A stretch of 64,000 nt of DNA from Dryococelus australis (taxonomy: Eukaryota; Arthropoda; Insecta; Phasmatodea; Phasmatidae), in contig CM056999.1 of NCBI GenBank assembly GCA_029891345.1, positions 27,129,418 to 27,193,417 of the forward strand. Reading direction: 5' to 3'. The notes under the pieces are model-generated. The model worked only from the letters and a program-made list of their open reading frames with translations, did not search any database and had not been told where the DNA came from. The position numbers and the translations under genes are program-made. Shown one piece after another: positions 32,901-45,829 of the stretch. Position 1 is the stretch's first letter; every line of letters starts with the position of its first letter.

Positions 32901-35900
32901 AATAAACAAGACGCATGAAAATTAAGCACATTTAAATTTTATTTTGTATTCTAAGGGTATTTTTATGTGTGGGATGCAGCCAACTTTACATTTCCCAAGG
33001 TAAAAAAAAATAACTTGTGTACTGCCATTTTTAATGCGCCGCCTAGAGTTTTACAGTATGCCACCGAGGATTTTGAAATATGACAAGATTAAATTTCGTT
33101 AGATCGTCACTGATATGAGCTATTTTAATCTATTTTGGAAAACTTAATTTTCTCTTATTGCGAATTTTATAACTATTTATATCTCTGCTAATTAAATTCA
33201 TTATATCTGTTTTGAGATCTTTAGCTTACTTTTCAGTCATCAGCACGATTGCGAGGATTTTTATTAGTAATTGTCTCTTGAGTTTGACTATTTTCAGTAT
33301 TGCTGTAATTAATTGCTTTATGCTTATTTTGAATCACCTGAGTTATTTAATTTATATTTCAAGTCAATTTGTCCGATAAATAATACCTTTATTTACTGTA
33401 TGAAATATTGGAGATTTGTGTAATTCATAATTGCGATCTAGTGACGATCTATTTATGTTTTCGTGTTGGTATATATAAATATATATATTCAGATCCTTAG
33501 TATTTTTGGCCGTGTAAGCGATTTTATTTGATTTATTCTGGACCAATTAAGTAGGCCTATGGCTGAGTAACTTTCTATTATTTGAATTTTCTTTTCGATT
33601 CAGTGCAGGACTTTGACTTCTAAAACTACGTTTTAAATCTCGTTAGTGCCTTCCAGGCTGCGGTTTCGCACTTTCGTTCTTGTCTGACCGGATGTAAGCT
33701 GCACCGTTCGCAAATTCTTTTGTCGCGACAGCAGTCGCTACCCCCTTCCACACTTCAGGTTTTGGCGTGGCTGTGATCGCAAAGTACTCGGGTGAACATG
33801 CGCTTAGCGCATGACTTCGTATAAAAACTTATTTCGATCACGTGCAAACTTGCCTGTTTTGATGACATGTTTCTTGTGCACGTCCCCTGTGGACCTTCTG
33901 CGACACCTAGTGGCGACAGTGGAACCATTTGGTCAGGCTTTTCCTTTTCGTTGCGTTGCTGTTTCCTGAAGCGGCATGCTCCCCGGTCTTGTTTGCCGAC
34001 ACTTCTACTTCGGCAGGAGAGCAAGATGGCACGTGGCCACTATGTTCCTACCTGCGTATTTTTGGCACCTAATGCTGGATGATTCGTTAATGATTGTGCC
34101 CATAGTGCCAATGTAGTGTGCTACTTACGTGGTAGGGTGTGGCATTTATTTATTTTTTTGGTTAATTTTGGAACTTATACTCTTCAACATTCTTTAGTGA
34201 TTTCTGTCTACCCTCCTGGTGATTACAAGTTTTATTTTCTCCCGAATGTCCATAATGCAGTTTTCATGTTATTTTATATTGCGTACCCTTTTTGTTTTTG
34301 TTAGTGTTAGGGTCCCCGTTTCTCCGTGGTTCGCATGGGGCTTTGAGCCTTTTCTGTTACCGTGTTTCGTCTCCTATGGCGGCGTCCATGGGGATGCTTC
34401 TGTGTGGGAAACTAATCTAGTCCTCGTGCCGGCATTCTGCAGCCTAATTTCTGGACTTCTAGATCTCTACAGCGAAGTCACTAAGATATGTTGCATTAAT
34501 TTTATCACTGCCAGAGCCACAGACTGTGGTTTGAAGCCTAACACGTAAATAATTATGTGAACACTCGTGATGCGAATCCATAAGTTATAATTACGTTTAG
34601 TATGTTTGTCGGTAAAAAGGCACAAATAGTTAGTTAATGAAGTTAAAGAAGGAACATTGGTGTTCAATATATCTGTGATAACATGTTAATTGAAGGTCAA
34701 AATTTCGAATTTTGTAAGAGGTACCTCCACGTTAAGTGAACCTTTTGAAGTATGTGATATTTATAGTTTTGTTTCGAGATAGTATTTTGTTGATCTCTAT
34801 TTATAAAATAATGAGCTTATTTTGTAGGCATGTGAGAATTAATACTTACTGTATGTGATTTTTGCCCAATCAAGGATAATGTAAACAAAAAACATTAGCA
34901 AATATTCAGTATTGAAGCTATGTTTAGTATTTTACTTTTTCGGCTTTCGGTTTGATTATTATTGTCCATATAAGGATGTAAACCAATATCAGATGATGTT
35001 CTGTTCAGTTTTGTTACCTGATATGAAAATATAAAAAATATATGAGAAAGATTTAAAAAAATTAAAGATTAATAGTGCAACACAGCCCAACAGTTCTCTT
35101 ATTATATATATTTTGTGGCAAGTATGCCCTGTTTTGACTAACTGCCTTTAAGGCGAATATTTATAGTGCTGTTCAGTTCGTTTTGTGTCCCACGTTCCTT
35201 CACAGCCTGGCATATTTACTATCGCTTCCAGTTCTATTTTTGGAGTGCCTTGGCGTTCGTTAATTTGTTCTTTCGGGCCATGTTTGTTGGTTTGTTTGGT
35301 GGCTGTTTAGATGTTCTGTTTGTTTCCCAAAATGACCCATTCTGATAATAAATGTTTCTTATTGTGGATTTCAGTTATGTGAACGGACGTGGTGGCACAC
35401 TTGTCATACATTTTGGTTCTTGATGCAAGGAATAAAGTTTCATAATATTTATTAATATGAAGTAATGTCTTGATTTTTTAAATAAAAATAAATTGACTCA
35501 TATTTATTTTAAAATGCTTACAAAACACTTTACAGTTCGTACGAAATATTTCTCAAGAGTATCGCATCAGAAGTGTTACTCATCATTTCACATATACTGA
35601 CTTCCACAGTTCACACTGAGTTCACAAGCAATCATAATGTTTCACGTTTTATTTCCAAAAAGAAGTTTGTATAAATACATTGTTTTATCTTCTAACTACA
35701 TATAATTTGTAAAGCATGAGGGAGTATTTTAATTACAAAACATGGTTGTTACCAACTGTCTATTTAATAAAGACAAATTAGTTTACTGTCTTTGCACTGT
35801 AGCCAAATCAGCATACTTTGCATGTGCATAACATTGCTATCAGTTGTGTGCACACTCATTAGTGTTACCACTGAATAGTTACCCTCATGAGAAATATAGA

Positions 35901-36075
35901 AATATTCATGGTCCAGTATATATGCATCACTGCAAATCTCTTAATAACTCGAATAATAAATTTCGACATCCCTAATATCATATAAGAAGTACCGAAAGTC
36001 ACATTATCCTCCTCAGAACTGGAGAAAAACATACCAAATGTTATTTTAACAGCATAAGTATGGTAAATATGATAG
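29931..36075. other. Long putative intron, no gene recognised
   Basis: First part of the 20.4-kb interval between exons 4 and 5. It is mostly AT-rich. A long T run lies at about 32200-32217. A GC-richer segment at about 33640-34080 and a weakly structured one at 31650-31930 may be old transposon fragments, but no family motif is visible and the ORFs there (33755-34024, 34219-34548, 31729-31926) have no recognised domain. Confidence 0.4.
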
Positions 36076-36079
36076 GTGG

Positions 36080-36850
36080 CCACCATTTACTCAAGAGCAT
36101 CCGTGTGCACACACACATGTTCATGGCACAGAATTATTCTCCTCCAGGAACGATATGAAATCCTCCGTAACATGGCTGGTGTGATGGTAGCAAATGCATT
36201 TCGTACTGTTTGTTTAAGTTTCTTAGTTATATCGTACCGCGTTTTGACAACGGTCAGTTTAATGCGCGTCCATAATGCACTTTCACAGGATGTCAGATCT
36301 GGACTTCGGGGTGGCCAGTGCATAAGTGCTGGTAATGTTAGGATCCTCTTTGCATCCACTTGCAGATCATTAAGGAATTCTCTTACACGTATTGTGAAAT
36401 GCGCTGGTGCCTCATCCTGTTGGAACCAGATGTGACCAAGAAGTCCCAATCATTCTAATTGTCATACAAATCAGTCTCGTAACATGGAGAGATACGTAAC
36501 TTAATAAAATGGATCAGCAAGATACATAGCAGACAATGCAGCCCATACCAACATATGAGGTGGATTCATTTCCACTTCCTCGACGAAATACAGTTTCTCC
36601 TTACTCCAAAAATATTCTGTCTTTTGTACTTCCATAAATGGCGCATTTGTCTGAGACCATCCCTTTTCCACATGTGGGAAGCGTGTCGAAAACCTCCAGT
36701 AATCGCTCACAAGCAGCACGTCTAGTCTCCAAGTCATTATCACTTAACTCGTTAACGAACGAAGGTCTGTATGCTTTTAAGGCTAAATCATCTCTCATAT
36801 GATGTCTCAATTTCGTTTACGGACATTCATTTCTTGGGATCGCTTTCGTA
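36080..36850 (-). mobile_element. mariner/Tc-type transposase relic
   Basis: Minus strand, three overlapping frames. The N-terminal part (36601-36810) has a HMRDDLALKAYRPSFVNELS block and a SDKCAIYGS block, which matches the first catalytic Asp region (FSDEC.IY). The middle (36501-36743) has YFWSKEKLYFVEEVEMNPP and HMLVWAALS. The C-terminal part (36087-36449) has the second catalytic block HIWFQQDEAPAHFTIRVREF and WPPRSPDLTSCESALW. These are hallmarks of a Tc/mariner lineage common in arthropods, distinct from the Tc1 copy at 18394. Two frame changes make it a pseudogene. No terminal repeats were found. Confidence 0.8.
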
Positions 36851-37079
36851 GTGACTTTTTCGGCGGAAGTTCAACTAATGCGAAAATTCACCCCATGTTT
36901 CAGCTCTTGTTCGTCATACACAGCAAGGCCTGTCTTCAATGGAACCATTTTAGAACAGTTCCTTTTTCCATATTATGACCCTTGGTTTCAGAGGTGCGGC
37001 CCTTTTGAATCTAATGCTGAAATTGTTTCGGATATTTCTCATTGTCTTCCCAGTGTGCTGTCGTTCATAAGTAGTGTGA

Positions 37080-37870
37080 ACATGCGGGTCCCACCATCAA
37101 ATTTATTTAGAATGGTGGCCATCACCCTGCCCGCCCTTCGCATTTACCCCTGTAGTTGTGCCGTGATTGGCTCATTGGTTCCCCTCCTCCCTCTTCCCCT
37201 GTTATTTGTGTAGTGATTGTCTGATGGGTTCCCCTTCCACCCCCCTCCTCCCTCCCCCGGGAGGTTGTGTTGTGATTGGCTGAGGGGTTTCTCCTTCATC
37301 TGCTCCCTAAGGCCGTCTGCGGGGAGATCCAGAGATCTAATTACCTGGATTTCCGACATGACAAATGAAGCGCTGCCAGATTGAGAGCTCTAGCGACCGG
37401 TATGCAGAGTGGGTCAGTCCTTGCATGTAATGAGATTAAGTTCACACGTGCTGCGAAACAAAAACTGAGGAGGTTGTAGGTTAGGGTAAGGAGGTTGGAA
37501 GGGGTGGTAGTCCCTGGTTCGACACCCAATGAGGGTAAATATGTGTAATTAAAATTTCTATTCGCATAATAAGCAATTAGATATAAGTAGGTGCAATGAA
37601 TAAATACAGACAATAATTGCACAATGTCTAAGTATGCACATCCATAATTAGCAGTTGCACAAAATGCACAATGAGAATAAGTAATTACAAACACTAAGTA
37701 CAAAGAGTATGTACATGTCTGCTCCTTGCCACTGCTCACTCGTGACTGAGCTGAGTTTCACTAATATCTTTAGTTATATACCCCACCCACCATATTGGAA
37801 TGTGGCCGAGCACCACAGCCCAGCAGATGAATGCAGTGTGCTTCCATGCATCTTCAGGCAGCGAGCGACA
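37080..37870 (+). repeat. Composite dispersed repeat, copy 1
   Basis: Order: an AAATTTATTTAGAATGGTGGCC start, a minisatellite with GTTGTGTTGTGATTGGCTGA-type units (37140-37300), a TAGCGACCGGTATGCAGAGTGG block, a Pol III B-box-like GGTTCGACACC (37516-37526) and ACCATATTGGAATGTGGCCG near the end. The same blocks in the same order occur inverted at 45830-46497. No protein-coding capacity; the minus ORFs here are read-through. Confidence 0.75.
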
Positions 37871-38239
37871 CCGCTTGCTCCCATCTCGAGCCACTCCACG
37901 GCCACAGACTGCGCAACTCACCAAACAGCTGCTTGAGTGCGACACAGCCCAGTATGTGCAACTCCAGCTGCCAGGCGAGCACGACTCCAGCTGCCCATGT
38001 TGGTGGACTGAGTATCTCGCCATAGTGTCGCTAGGAGGAAGCATCAGATGGAGAGATCTGACTCCCTCTCTCTCCAGCGCCGCCGATGTTCTCCGCACAC
38101 GTGAAGTGTTCGCCATCCCATCGAGGAATGTGTAAACTGTCGAACCAAATATGTTGATTGTCTAGCGTCGTTATTTACCATCATCTACTCTCATAGACTT
38201 TTTATATATTTTTTTTTCGTGTAAGTATCACTGCCTTGT
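37871..38239. other. GC-richer non-coding segment
   Basis: Continues GC-rich after the composite repeat, to about 38130, then becomes AT-rich. The overlapping ORFs on both strands (37736-38116 and 37800-38135) have no recognisable domain. Confidence 0.35.
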
Positions 38240-38830
38240 TTTTTTCATTCTACGTCTCCTCTTAATGTATATTACTTTAAAAGAAGAGTGCTTGTTTAGC
38301 ACACAATATTTATCCCTAACACTTTGTATATATGGCAGCCACATAACTATTCAATGTGTAACTCCCCCTCGTTTGCCAAACACTTTCTCTCACTTATATT
38401 TTTCATTCAACTACTCGTCATCTTACCACCAGTATTACAACTTTAAAATATTTTTACTTTAATAGCAGACACTCTTTTCTGAATTGTGTCAATTATAAAC
38501 TATGTGTAACCTCCTGATAATAATTTTTCATTCTACATCATATCATAAGATATTACTTTAAAAATATGTTTTAATAAAAAAATAGTGTTTGTGGAGTAAT
38601 AGTGTAAAATACTTTAGTGTAACCTCCATGTTAATTATACCAACATTTTTTATTCTGTGTTTCTCGAGTGTCTGAATTATAAGCTACATGTAACCCCCTG
38701 TTAAATATTCTAACACTTTCTTTTTCATTCTGCATAACATAATAATACTATTTAAAACATATTTTCAATAAGAGTGTCAAATACTTATGTGTTAAAACAT
38801 GTTAAATGATTGTCATATTTTCACCAAACC
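38240..38830 (+). repeat. Degenerate tandem repeat, AT-rich
   Basis: Three to four diverged units contain TGTAACYCCC followed by TTTTTCATTCT and a TATTACTTTAAAA block; the blocks recur near 38360-38405, 38500-38560, 38615-38655 and 38685-38755. Unit length is variable (about 70-190 bp). Confidence 0.5.
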
Positions 38831-39834
38831 ATTATTTGAAAATATATTACTATGAATAATCGGGAGTGCAAAAATTTGATTAGCACATATAATAATAGGA
38901 ATTATTATTATTTATACCCAAAACTCTGAGTAAGTGTTAGCTAAACCTTTTAATTTTATGTGTTCCTGCCCTGTTGCAATAAATATATACTTTAAAGTAA
39001 AGTAAATAAATACCGACACAAATAGATTTAACTAATTTACTACTCACCTTTTTTTTTTTTCATTAATTGGGCACAAAAACCAATATTTACACACACAAAA
39101 ATATTTATCAAATTGGATTGTCCTTTCGATATACATATACATTCTTCTTACACACTTATATACAAAAAATAAAATCCTGAAAATACTTACACACACATTT
39201 TCCATATAAATTATTTACAAATGAGCACATCCCATGCAGTATCTTCTATATACATTAGGCACACAAAATTCCTTGACTGTAACTTCACTTGTAATATTGA
39301 TACACACACAGGACAACACTTTTCTTCTTTACATCTAGCAGGTTGATGGAGAGGCAAGTCCCTTCCGTGTTGGAGGTCAACACTCTCAGCAGAAACTATC
39401 TATTCATTCCCCATTAAAAGGGAACGGTAGGCATGAAGTCAGTAGATGGCGAAGCAGTAACACCGACCTCGCAGGTGAATGATGTTGGCACAGTGGATTC
39501 AACCCAGTTGTGATGTGCCCTCGCAGTTTGTGCATGTAGTGTAGTTGGAAATGCATTCCGGCAGTGAGGCAGTCTCTCCTATGAAGCCAGTGATGGCATG
39601 TAGTAATACTGTTCTCACACCTGGTGGACAGTGTTTTCCTTTGATGTTGATGTTTCCTGTGAAATTAGATGTAAAGTGTAGATGGGCCCTCGCATCATAT
39701 GTTGGGGCAGATATTGTTGTGGCTGACAGATTGTATAACTGGCATATGTTGCGGCTGATTGGCAGGTGTGGATGGCAGATATTGGCAAGTAGGGTAATTT
39801 TATTTTTGGATCTTCTAGTGCCCCCAAGGCAATG
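38831..39834. other. No gene seen; downstream flank of polymerase remnant
   Basis: AT-rich to about 39300. The minus-strand ORF reaching 39499 carries unrelated sequence beyond the recognisable polymerase C-terminus, presumably intergenic or degraded Polinton DNA. Confidence 0.35.
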
Positions 39835-42640
39835 TCGACACATTATCCGGTTCAACATACCGTAGCCATCGTTGCTTGACAATGCTACTTTTGTTACTTG
39901 TTCAGTGAATATATTGTTGGCACTCAGACAGAATTGAAATTGGGTCCCCATAACCCATGAATTTTCCATGAGACATTCCAAATAACCCTCGTACTGGAGA
40001 GACTGCAGCACATACGGCTTTACCCCCTTCAATTTATGCACATACACTGTTCATTCAAAACAATATATGTGTAGAGTTTAGGGCATAGGTCTACAAAGTG
40101 TGTGATTATGCGGCCGGCACATTCATCTTTCATAACCCCTGTAATGCCTTTATTCACCTACAGGAATGTTTGTGGATTATCTGCTGCATATTTATAGGTA
40201 TCAAAACATGTAGCCAAATCAGGGTAAGTGCTTTTGTATGCATCGTGAAAGTTAATTTCTTAAATCAGGGAGTCGGTACCACAGTATAAGAGATGCATGG
40301 CTTGCTGAGGAAATTTTTGCTGCATGTAATTATAATGGAAATCGTAAAGGTACAACTCGGATAACTCTAAAACGGCAACACCAGCGTACAAAGGCTTGTG
40401 GAATGTAAAAGAGAAATTTTCCACTTCGATCAGGACTAGATTTTCATTTAGGATTTGAAAGTAGGTCGCCCAATCATTTTTGCTGCCCTGTAAATTGTGT
40501 CATACAGTGATACAAGTCTGATGTCCCATTCCCGGCGGACATTCTGCAAAGTTTTATCATAGACAGAATTATTCATTAATTTTAAAAACTATTTCTCGAA
40601 TGTGTCCACCGCCTGAGCACATTTCTCAATATTGAATGTGATGTACGGAGCCATGCATGTCTTCAGTTCAGAGTGCAGTACATGATGAACAGAATCGAGT
40701 TTCGCTCTCTTCCACAGCATGAATGACAAAAGTAATTTCTCAGTTTTGCCATTCGGAGGTATCCAAGATACTGGGGCAAGAGGCAGAGCAGATAGAGTAT
40801 TGTGACATTCATTCAGAAAATACAAATCAATTTCTGCAAAAAAAAAAAACATGTATCTTCTGTACTGTCTGTATTAGCAGAACCCCATCTCAAAAACACA
40901 TCTATCTCAATCCACCCAAAATTACCAATAAGTGGTGAGCATTTCATGGTGTGACTGTACAGGCCATTAACATCGAAATATCAAACGTACTTGTCTGCTA
41001 CACTGTAGTCGTACTTCTCTCACATGTAAATGTTGTTGGCTTCTGCATGCCTTTTAGAAACCTGGGTAATACCACCACTGACTCCATGTTCCACAAAAAG
41101 GTACTGATCTACATTCGTCAACAACTCCAGCGGCACACCAGTTTTTAGCAAAAGAGCATCCCACAAGAGGGAGGAAGCTTTGACATACATTGCGGTGTAA
41201 AGACCATATCCTGGTAAACATACCATTCTGAAATTCTCGAAAGTATCAGACAATAAACACGTGTCCATGCATAAATACTCTATTGTGTGCTCCAAAAATA
41301 TTTTGACATTGGTATGTATTCCATGTGAATTGATCATGTGCATAATCTGCATCGCTAAGGCCCTCGCCTTTCATTACGTTTCGTAATGCATCCTTGGGTG
41401 GGAGATAGGAACAGTTCAGACTTTCCATTGATTTAACAAAGTCATAAGGAAATACTCCCCTTATTTGTGCCAAATCAAACTGTATTATCTGGAAACTGTG
41501 AGCATATGATTCTCAACAGGGCGGAAGAAAAATTACCTGCCAATGTCTCCAGTGGTGCGCTCATGAAATTTAATTAATCAATGAAGCGCAACTGAACAAC
41601 TTTCGCACCACCCTGCAAGTCTCCCCCACTGGGAATATGTTTGGTGATGCATTTGCAACTTTTCAAGTTTGTTCCAATTACCTTTATCACACCTTAATTC
41701 TCAATTAACACACTTTCATTGTGCTGTGTGATCTGTATCGGAGCCAAAGACTTAATTAGATAGTGGGCATCATAATTTTGCAGATAATGAAATACAGCCA
41801 CATAGTGGTTCTTTTTCAGTATAAACAACAGATTACATTCATGATGTGAGTGGCCCCTTACTGCACCCATCAAATTGTCATGGTTGACCATAAACACTTC
41901 ACTGTGTGGCTTATTGCAAATATGGCAACTTCTCTGAGCCATAAGCCTAGCTCTCTCAGTTATTGCCAATGGCTTCATTGGAACTGCTACGCTGTAATAG
42001 TCTGTAACCACTATGATTCAATCAATCAATCAACCATCATGTATTTACAATCTTCTCCCACAGTCTTGTGGTACTGTGATACAGTAGAATCGTATGCAAA
42101 ATGCTACAAGCATATAGAGCATGTTTGCTGATGGTTGCGGTTCTATTACTGTTGTTGTGTGGTAAGCAAGTGGACATGGGCTTCAGATAAGCTTCATTAT
42201 CGCAGTACGCAATAAAATCCATTCTTGCTGTTTGCCGAAATTAGTGAATTCGATGTACTTATTTTCCTCAGTCGGGAAAGTACACAGAACACCATCATGT
42301 TGTTGGCGTAATTCAGTATGTCTTGCGAGTTTCTCCTCACTTAAAATGTATTGAAGGCGATGCTCGCAAACAAGCATTTTATAATTCCCCTTATTCAACT
42401 GACTGTGAAACAGCCGTGACAAATCTGTAATCAATGCAAAATGCAAGTGGCCGGTATTGCCACTGACATGAATGTCTAACATATTTACATAGTGCTCATG
42501 ATGTACAGGAGAAAGCGGATGGGTACAACAATCCCTTCCTTGGTGTTATCAAACCCTTTGTCAACAATATTCCTATCTTTGTCTATTATTTAATACACAT
42601 TAATAAAAATGTTATTCAGCTCCTCGAAGTGTTTGCATTC
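39835..42640 (-). pseudogene. Polinton protein-primed DNA polymerase B, decayed
   Basis: Read on the minus strand from about 42640. An N-terminal zinc-binding region survives in part (LSRLFHSQLNK, SEEKLARHTEL; 42183-42482). Then come CHICNKPHSEV with a GHSHHECNLLF segment and the exonuclease-type NYDAHYLIKSL (41694-42011), VFPYDFVKSMESL and LPPKDALRN (41246-41473), VPLELLTNVDQYLF and GGITQVSKRHAEANN (41020-41352), LPLAPVSWIPPNGK (40589-40852), and the palm motif C at about 40270-40300, where the usual Y.DTDSL reads YCGTDSL, so a catalytic Asp is Gly. The C-terminus (KVALSSND) ends near 39850. Multiple frameshifts and stops are present. The order matches B-family polymerases of Polintons. Confidence 0.85.
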
Positions 42641-43022
42641 AGAAACCAGTGAGATTTTTGATATGAAGAGGTAATGTTGAGATTGCATGTGGCGGGAAAT
42701 AAATTTGCTACTATGGCATACAGGAAGAGCACATCTTCCGCACACTGTACATTAATACAAGCCTTCCTTTGGCAATGAATTTAGGTAGGTTTGTGTGAGA
42801 TGCGCCTAGAGTTAATAGCCTGTTTTGCGAAATGTGAACATCCGTTAGCAACATCAATTTCGTCCCCCTGCTGCTGCCCCTACCCAAAACTTACTAATAT
42901 TTGTAGTAAGTTAATGTATAGTGATTTTAACCTTCATTTTTTTTTTACTTTTTTAAATTTGATATCCATTATCCATTATACAATACGATATTCTCGCCCA
43001 TTCGGCGGAAATATTATGTGCG

Positions 43023-43026
<4 letters not shown>
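42641..43026. other. No gene seen
   Basis: Upstream flank of the polymerase remnant, becoming AT-rich. No other Polinton gene is recognised here. Confidence 0.35.
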
Positions 43027-43103
<77 letters not shown>

Positions 43104-43104
43104 C
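43027..43104. repeat. (AT)n microsatellite
   Basis: About 75 bp of nearly pure AT dinucleotide with one ATAC interruption. The ORFs spanning it translate to IYIYIY and are artefacts. Confidence 0.95.
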
Positions 43105-43600
43105 CCTTGCTACTATATAAATGGGGAAGTGTGTTTATGTGTTTGTTTGTCCTTTTTTCACGTCAAAACGGAGGAATGCATCGACATGATTTTTGTACAG
43201 ATATGGTTGGAGGGTCGGAGAGTGATATACCGGAAAAATGTCTCACTTCCTGAAAAAAAAATTTTATTTAAATTTGATATCATTCCTTTATGAAAATTCT
43301 TATTGTAATTTTACTGCATAAAAAAGAAGCATTTTTAAAATAAAAAATTCCGTCATTTCTCCTTTCTTTTTTGTCTATGGGCTGTCTTCAATTATTTTCC
43401 AAGAGCCGCAGTATCTGAGTGGGTAGAGAACCCAATAGTGGGGCCGCAGTAGCTTAGTGGCTAGAGAACCTAATATTGGGGCCGCAGAAACTCAGTGACT
43501 AGAGAACCCAATAGTGGTGCTGCAGTGTATAGATATATATCAAGTGGGGCCACAGTCCTAAATGCCATGCGAACGAAGTCGCACGGGTCATCTAGTATAG
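43105..43600 (+). mobile_element. Microsatellite-associated non-autonomous element
   Basis: The (AT)n tract is followed by TATAAATGGGGAAGTGTGTT, CACGTCAAAACGGAG and CGACATGATTTTTG blocks, and the segment ends CGAAGTCGCACGGGTCATCTAG. This layout recalls small dispersed insect elements with a fixed head and a GAAGTCGC...CTAG tail; the superfamily (Helitron- or RTE-like) is not resolved. Just before the tail sits a 38-bp tandem array (43405-43556), described separately. Confidence 0.5.
43405..43556 (+). repeat. 38-bp tandem array carrying Pol III A-box motifs
   Basis: Exact 38-bp spacing: units begin at 43405, 43443, 43481 and 43519. Each starts GCCGCAG (fourth GCTGCAG) and the first three continue to AGAGAACC. 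The second reads TAGCTTAGTGG, a perfect match to the Pol III A-box consensus TRGCNNAGYGG. The fourth copy is truncated. No B box follows. Confidence 0.8.
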
Positions 43601-43793
43601 GGTCTATACATTAATTTTACAAAAGAGTGTGTCGAAAAAAAAATTATTTTATATGGAAGAAATAGTTTATAGTTGTAAAGTTTTTGTAAGAGAGGTTTAC
43701 AATGAATATATTTTTTTAAATAAATAAAGGGTACATGGAAACACATTGGGTGAGTATTTAATAAAACCAACATTATTAGTGAATTTCATTACT

Positions 43794-44035
43794 TGAATAA
43801 TATCTTACATATTGTGATTGCTCTTACTAAAATATACAGCTACATGTACATTCAACATATCAATATTTACAAGAGTGAATTTTCTTTTAATTAAATAATA
43901 TCTTACGTGTAATATTTGCTGTTACATATAAATTCCACATGAGTCAATATTTACAAGAATGAAAAATTTAATTTAACTAAATAATATTTTACACATAATA
44001 TTAACTCTTAACATACATTTTCTCTTACTATAAAT
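43794..44035 (+). repeat. AT-rich tandem repeat, about 90-100 bp
   Basis: Two and a half units starting AAATAATATCTTACRT and ending ATATTTACAAGARTGAA, near 43796, 43894 and 43979. Confidence 0.6.
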
Positions 44036-45235
44036 ATAAATGCAATGTACATTGCTAAAAGTTTATGAATTTGAACACGAATACCTTGATAATGTATACA
44101 GTTCCAAGAAAATTATTTTTAGCTTATGGTTAAACACCTTTTTGCTTCAGACAATGAAGGGTTACTATACATAAATTCTCCCAAGGATTCACTTTTACAT
44201 TGAGAGCAAAACATTGGTTTAGGGCATTTATGAATTAAAGTTACAGCATTCATAGTATATTCTAATATTCATTATTTAAGTGTTAGTTAGTGTTTCAAAA
44301 ATATACATTTGAGATTTATCTAAAACATATATCAGGCAATCTTCAATAATTGCATTTTTTTTAATATTAGAATCTGTCATAATATACTATGGTGCCAGAT
44401 TCCCACTTCATATCGTGCACCTCATATGCCTGCAAGCGATACAAACTTGGTATTTCTGGAGGTAAATTAGACCATGAATAAGGTAGCTTGAATTTCAAAA
44501 CATTTGTAATTATCATCGTTGGTATATGATATTGAAACTTCTTTTATAATAAATGAATGTGGTACATCGTAGTGGTTTTCAAACCCTTGAACACAACAGA
44601 ACATTACTAATAGAGTGTTTGCATACACAAAGAATACTTACAATGTTTCCACTTAGAGTGAATGCATACACAAAAGATACTTAGGGTATTTACAAAAAAA
44701 AAGTATTTTTAAATATCACTATAAGAGATCGCATACAACATTAATACTACTTATATTGTTTTGCGCATTATAGTTATAGTATTTACACATTATATTTTTG
44801 AATAAATACTTACATTCTTGTGCACATGCATACATTACTTACATTACAAATACTCTTGTTGCTTCAGAATTCACCGACACATTGTCTGCCACATCATAGT
44901 CTTGCATTAGTTGAATAAATTGTTACAATTTCGTAATCATACAATGCCTTCTTAAATGCGGATGGTTTGGGAAAATGTCATTTGATAAGGTTGGTGTTCC
45001 AAGTGGTAATTCTCACACAGTAAATATGAGATGTCCATGTCATCCCTCAGGTTCTGTGGTAGGAAATTATAAATATATCAGATTCTGTGTGATGCAAAGT
45101 AAATGATGAATTCTTCGGGTAGGAATGCTGGTGCATTCGCGATGTTCATTGACATTAAGCATTTAGTTATCCTGTATGCCGAAATTGCACAGTATACTTG
45201 GGAACACTCCACATTACAATTCTGGCAGCAGTGAG
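44036..45235. other. Mostly AT-rich; possible decayed minus-strand ORF at 44860-45230
   Basis: No gene to about 44850. From 45230 to 44860 on the minus strand a broken frame shows NIANAPAFLPEEFIIYF and LRDDMDISYLLCENYHLE with two stops and a frame change. Its composition is protein-like and it is a neighbour of the polymerase remnant, so a decayed Polinton gene is possible. The family is not recognised. Confidence 0.3.
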
Positions 45236-45367
45236 TGTGATTCATGTTTACCTTGAAAGTAAAAGCGAAGGTCCATTGTCCCAGCTCTTGGCGGCAGAGA
45301 AGTTGACATCAGGTCCCCTGCTGAGGCATGAAGTGGAATGAATCCTCTTCCTCTTGACCGCAAGAGC

Positions 45368-45510
45368 ACCGTCCTCCTTGGTCTCTTTACCTGTAAAGCT
45401 GCCTGCCGTCCTCGGTCTTTGACCTGTAAAGCTGCATGCAATCCTCGGTCTCTTGACCTGTAAAGCTGCATGCAGTCCTCGGTCCTTTGACCTGTAGTAT
45501 GCAGTCCTGT
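45368..45510. repeat. 34-bp minisatellite
   Basis: Four units of CCTCGGTCTCTTGACCTGTA followed by AAGCTGCATGCAGT, 29-37 bp each. The minus-strand ORF at 45214-45528 (LYRSRDRGLHAALQVKDRG pattern) is this repeat translated and is not a gene. Confidence 0.85.
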
Positions 45511-45829
45511 TGTACGCCAGCTCACCACTTGCTTGTTACATTTTCAAAGTGTATTAACTCTGAAAAATGATGCAAACCGATATAAAATTAACACTGATAT
45601 ATGCAAGATGCATCACACTGACTGTGCAGCTCCCGTGAACTGAAACTGACTGGTTCGAAACTTTTACTAAAGATTTTTTTAATAAATTTCCTCAGTATAT
45701 ATAAACACGTTCTGATATGGCAGTTGCCCCGTCATAATCTGCTTATAGTAACATCTAGCGATTCGAGAGGTAGCATGGCGAATTGCGCTCAGTTGGTCGG
45801 CAGGAATAGTTAGAGTTGGCTGGTGACAA
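45511..45829. other. No gene seen
   Basis: Region between the minisatellite and the composite repeat; it may include the outer end of the latter. Confidence 0.35.

Noticed and set aside
42791..43293. ORFs with IYIYIY tracts
   Set aside because: These are translations of the (AT)n microsatellite.
45214..45528. 104-codon ORF with internal amino-acid repeats
   Set aside because: It is a translated 34-bp minisatellite, with unit lengths that are not multiples of three.
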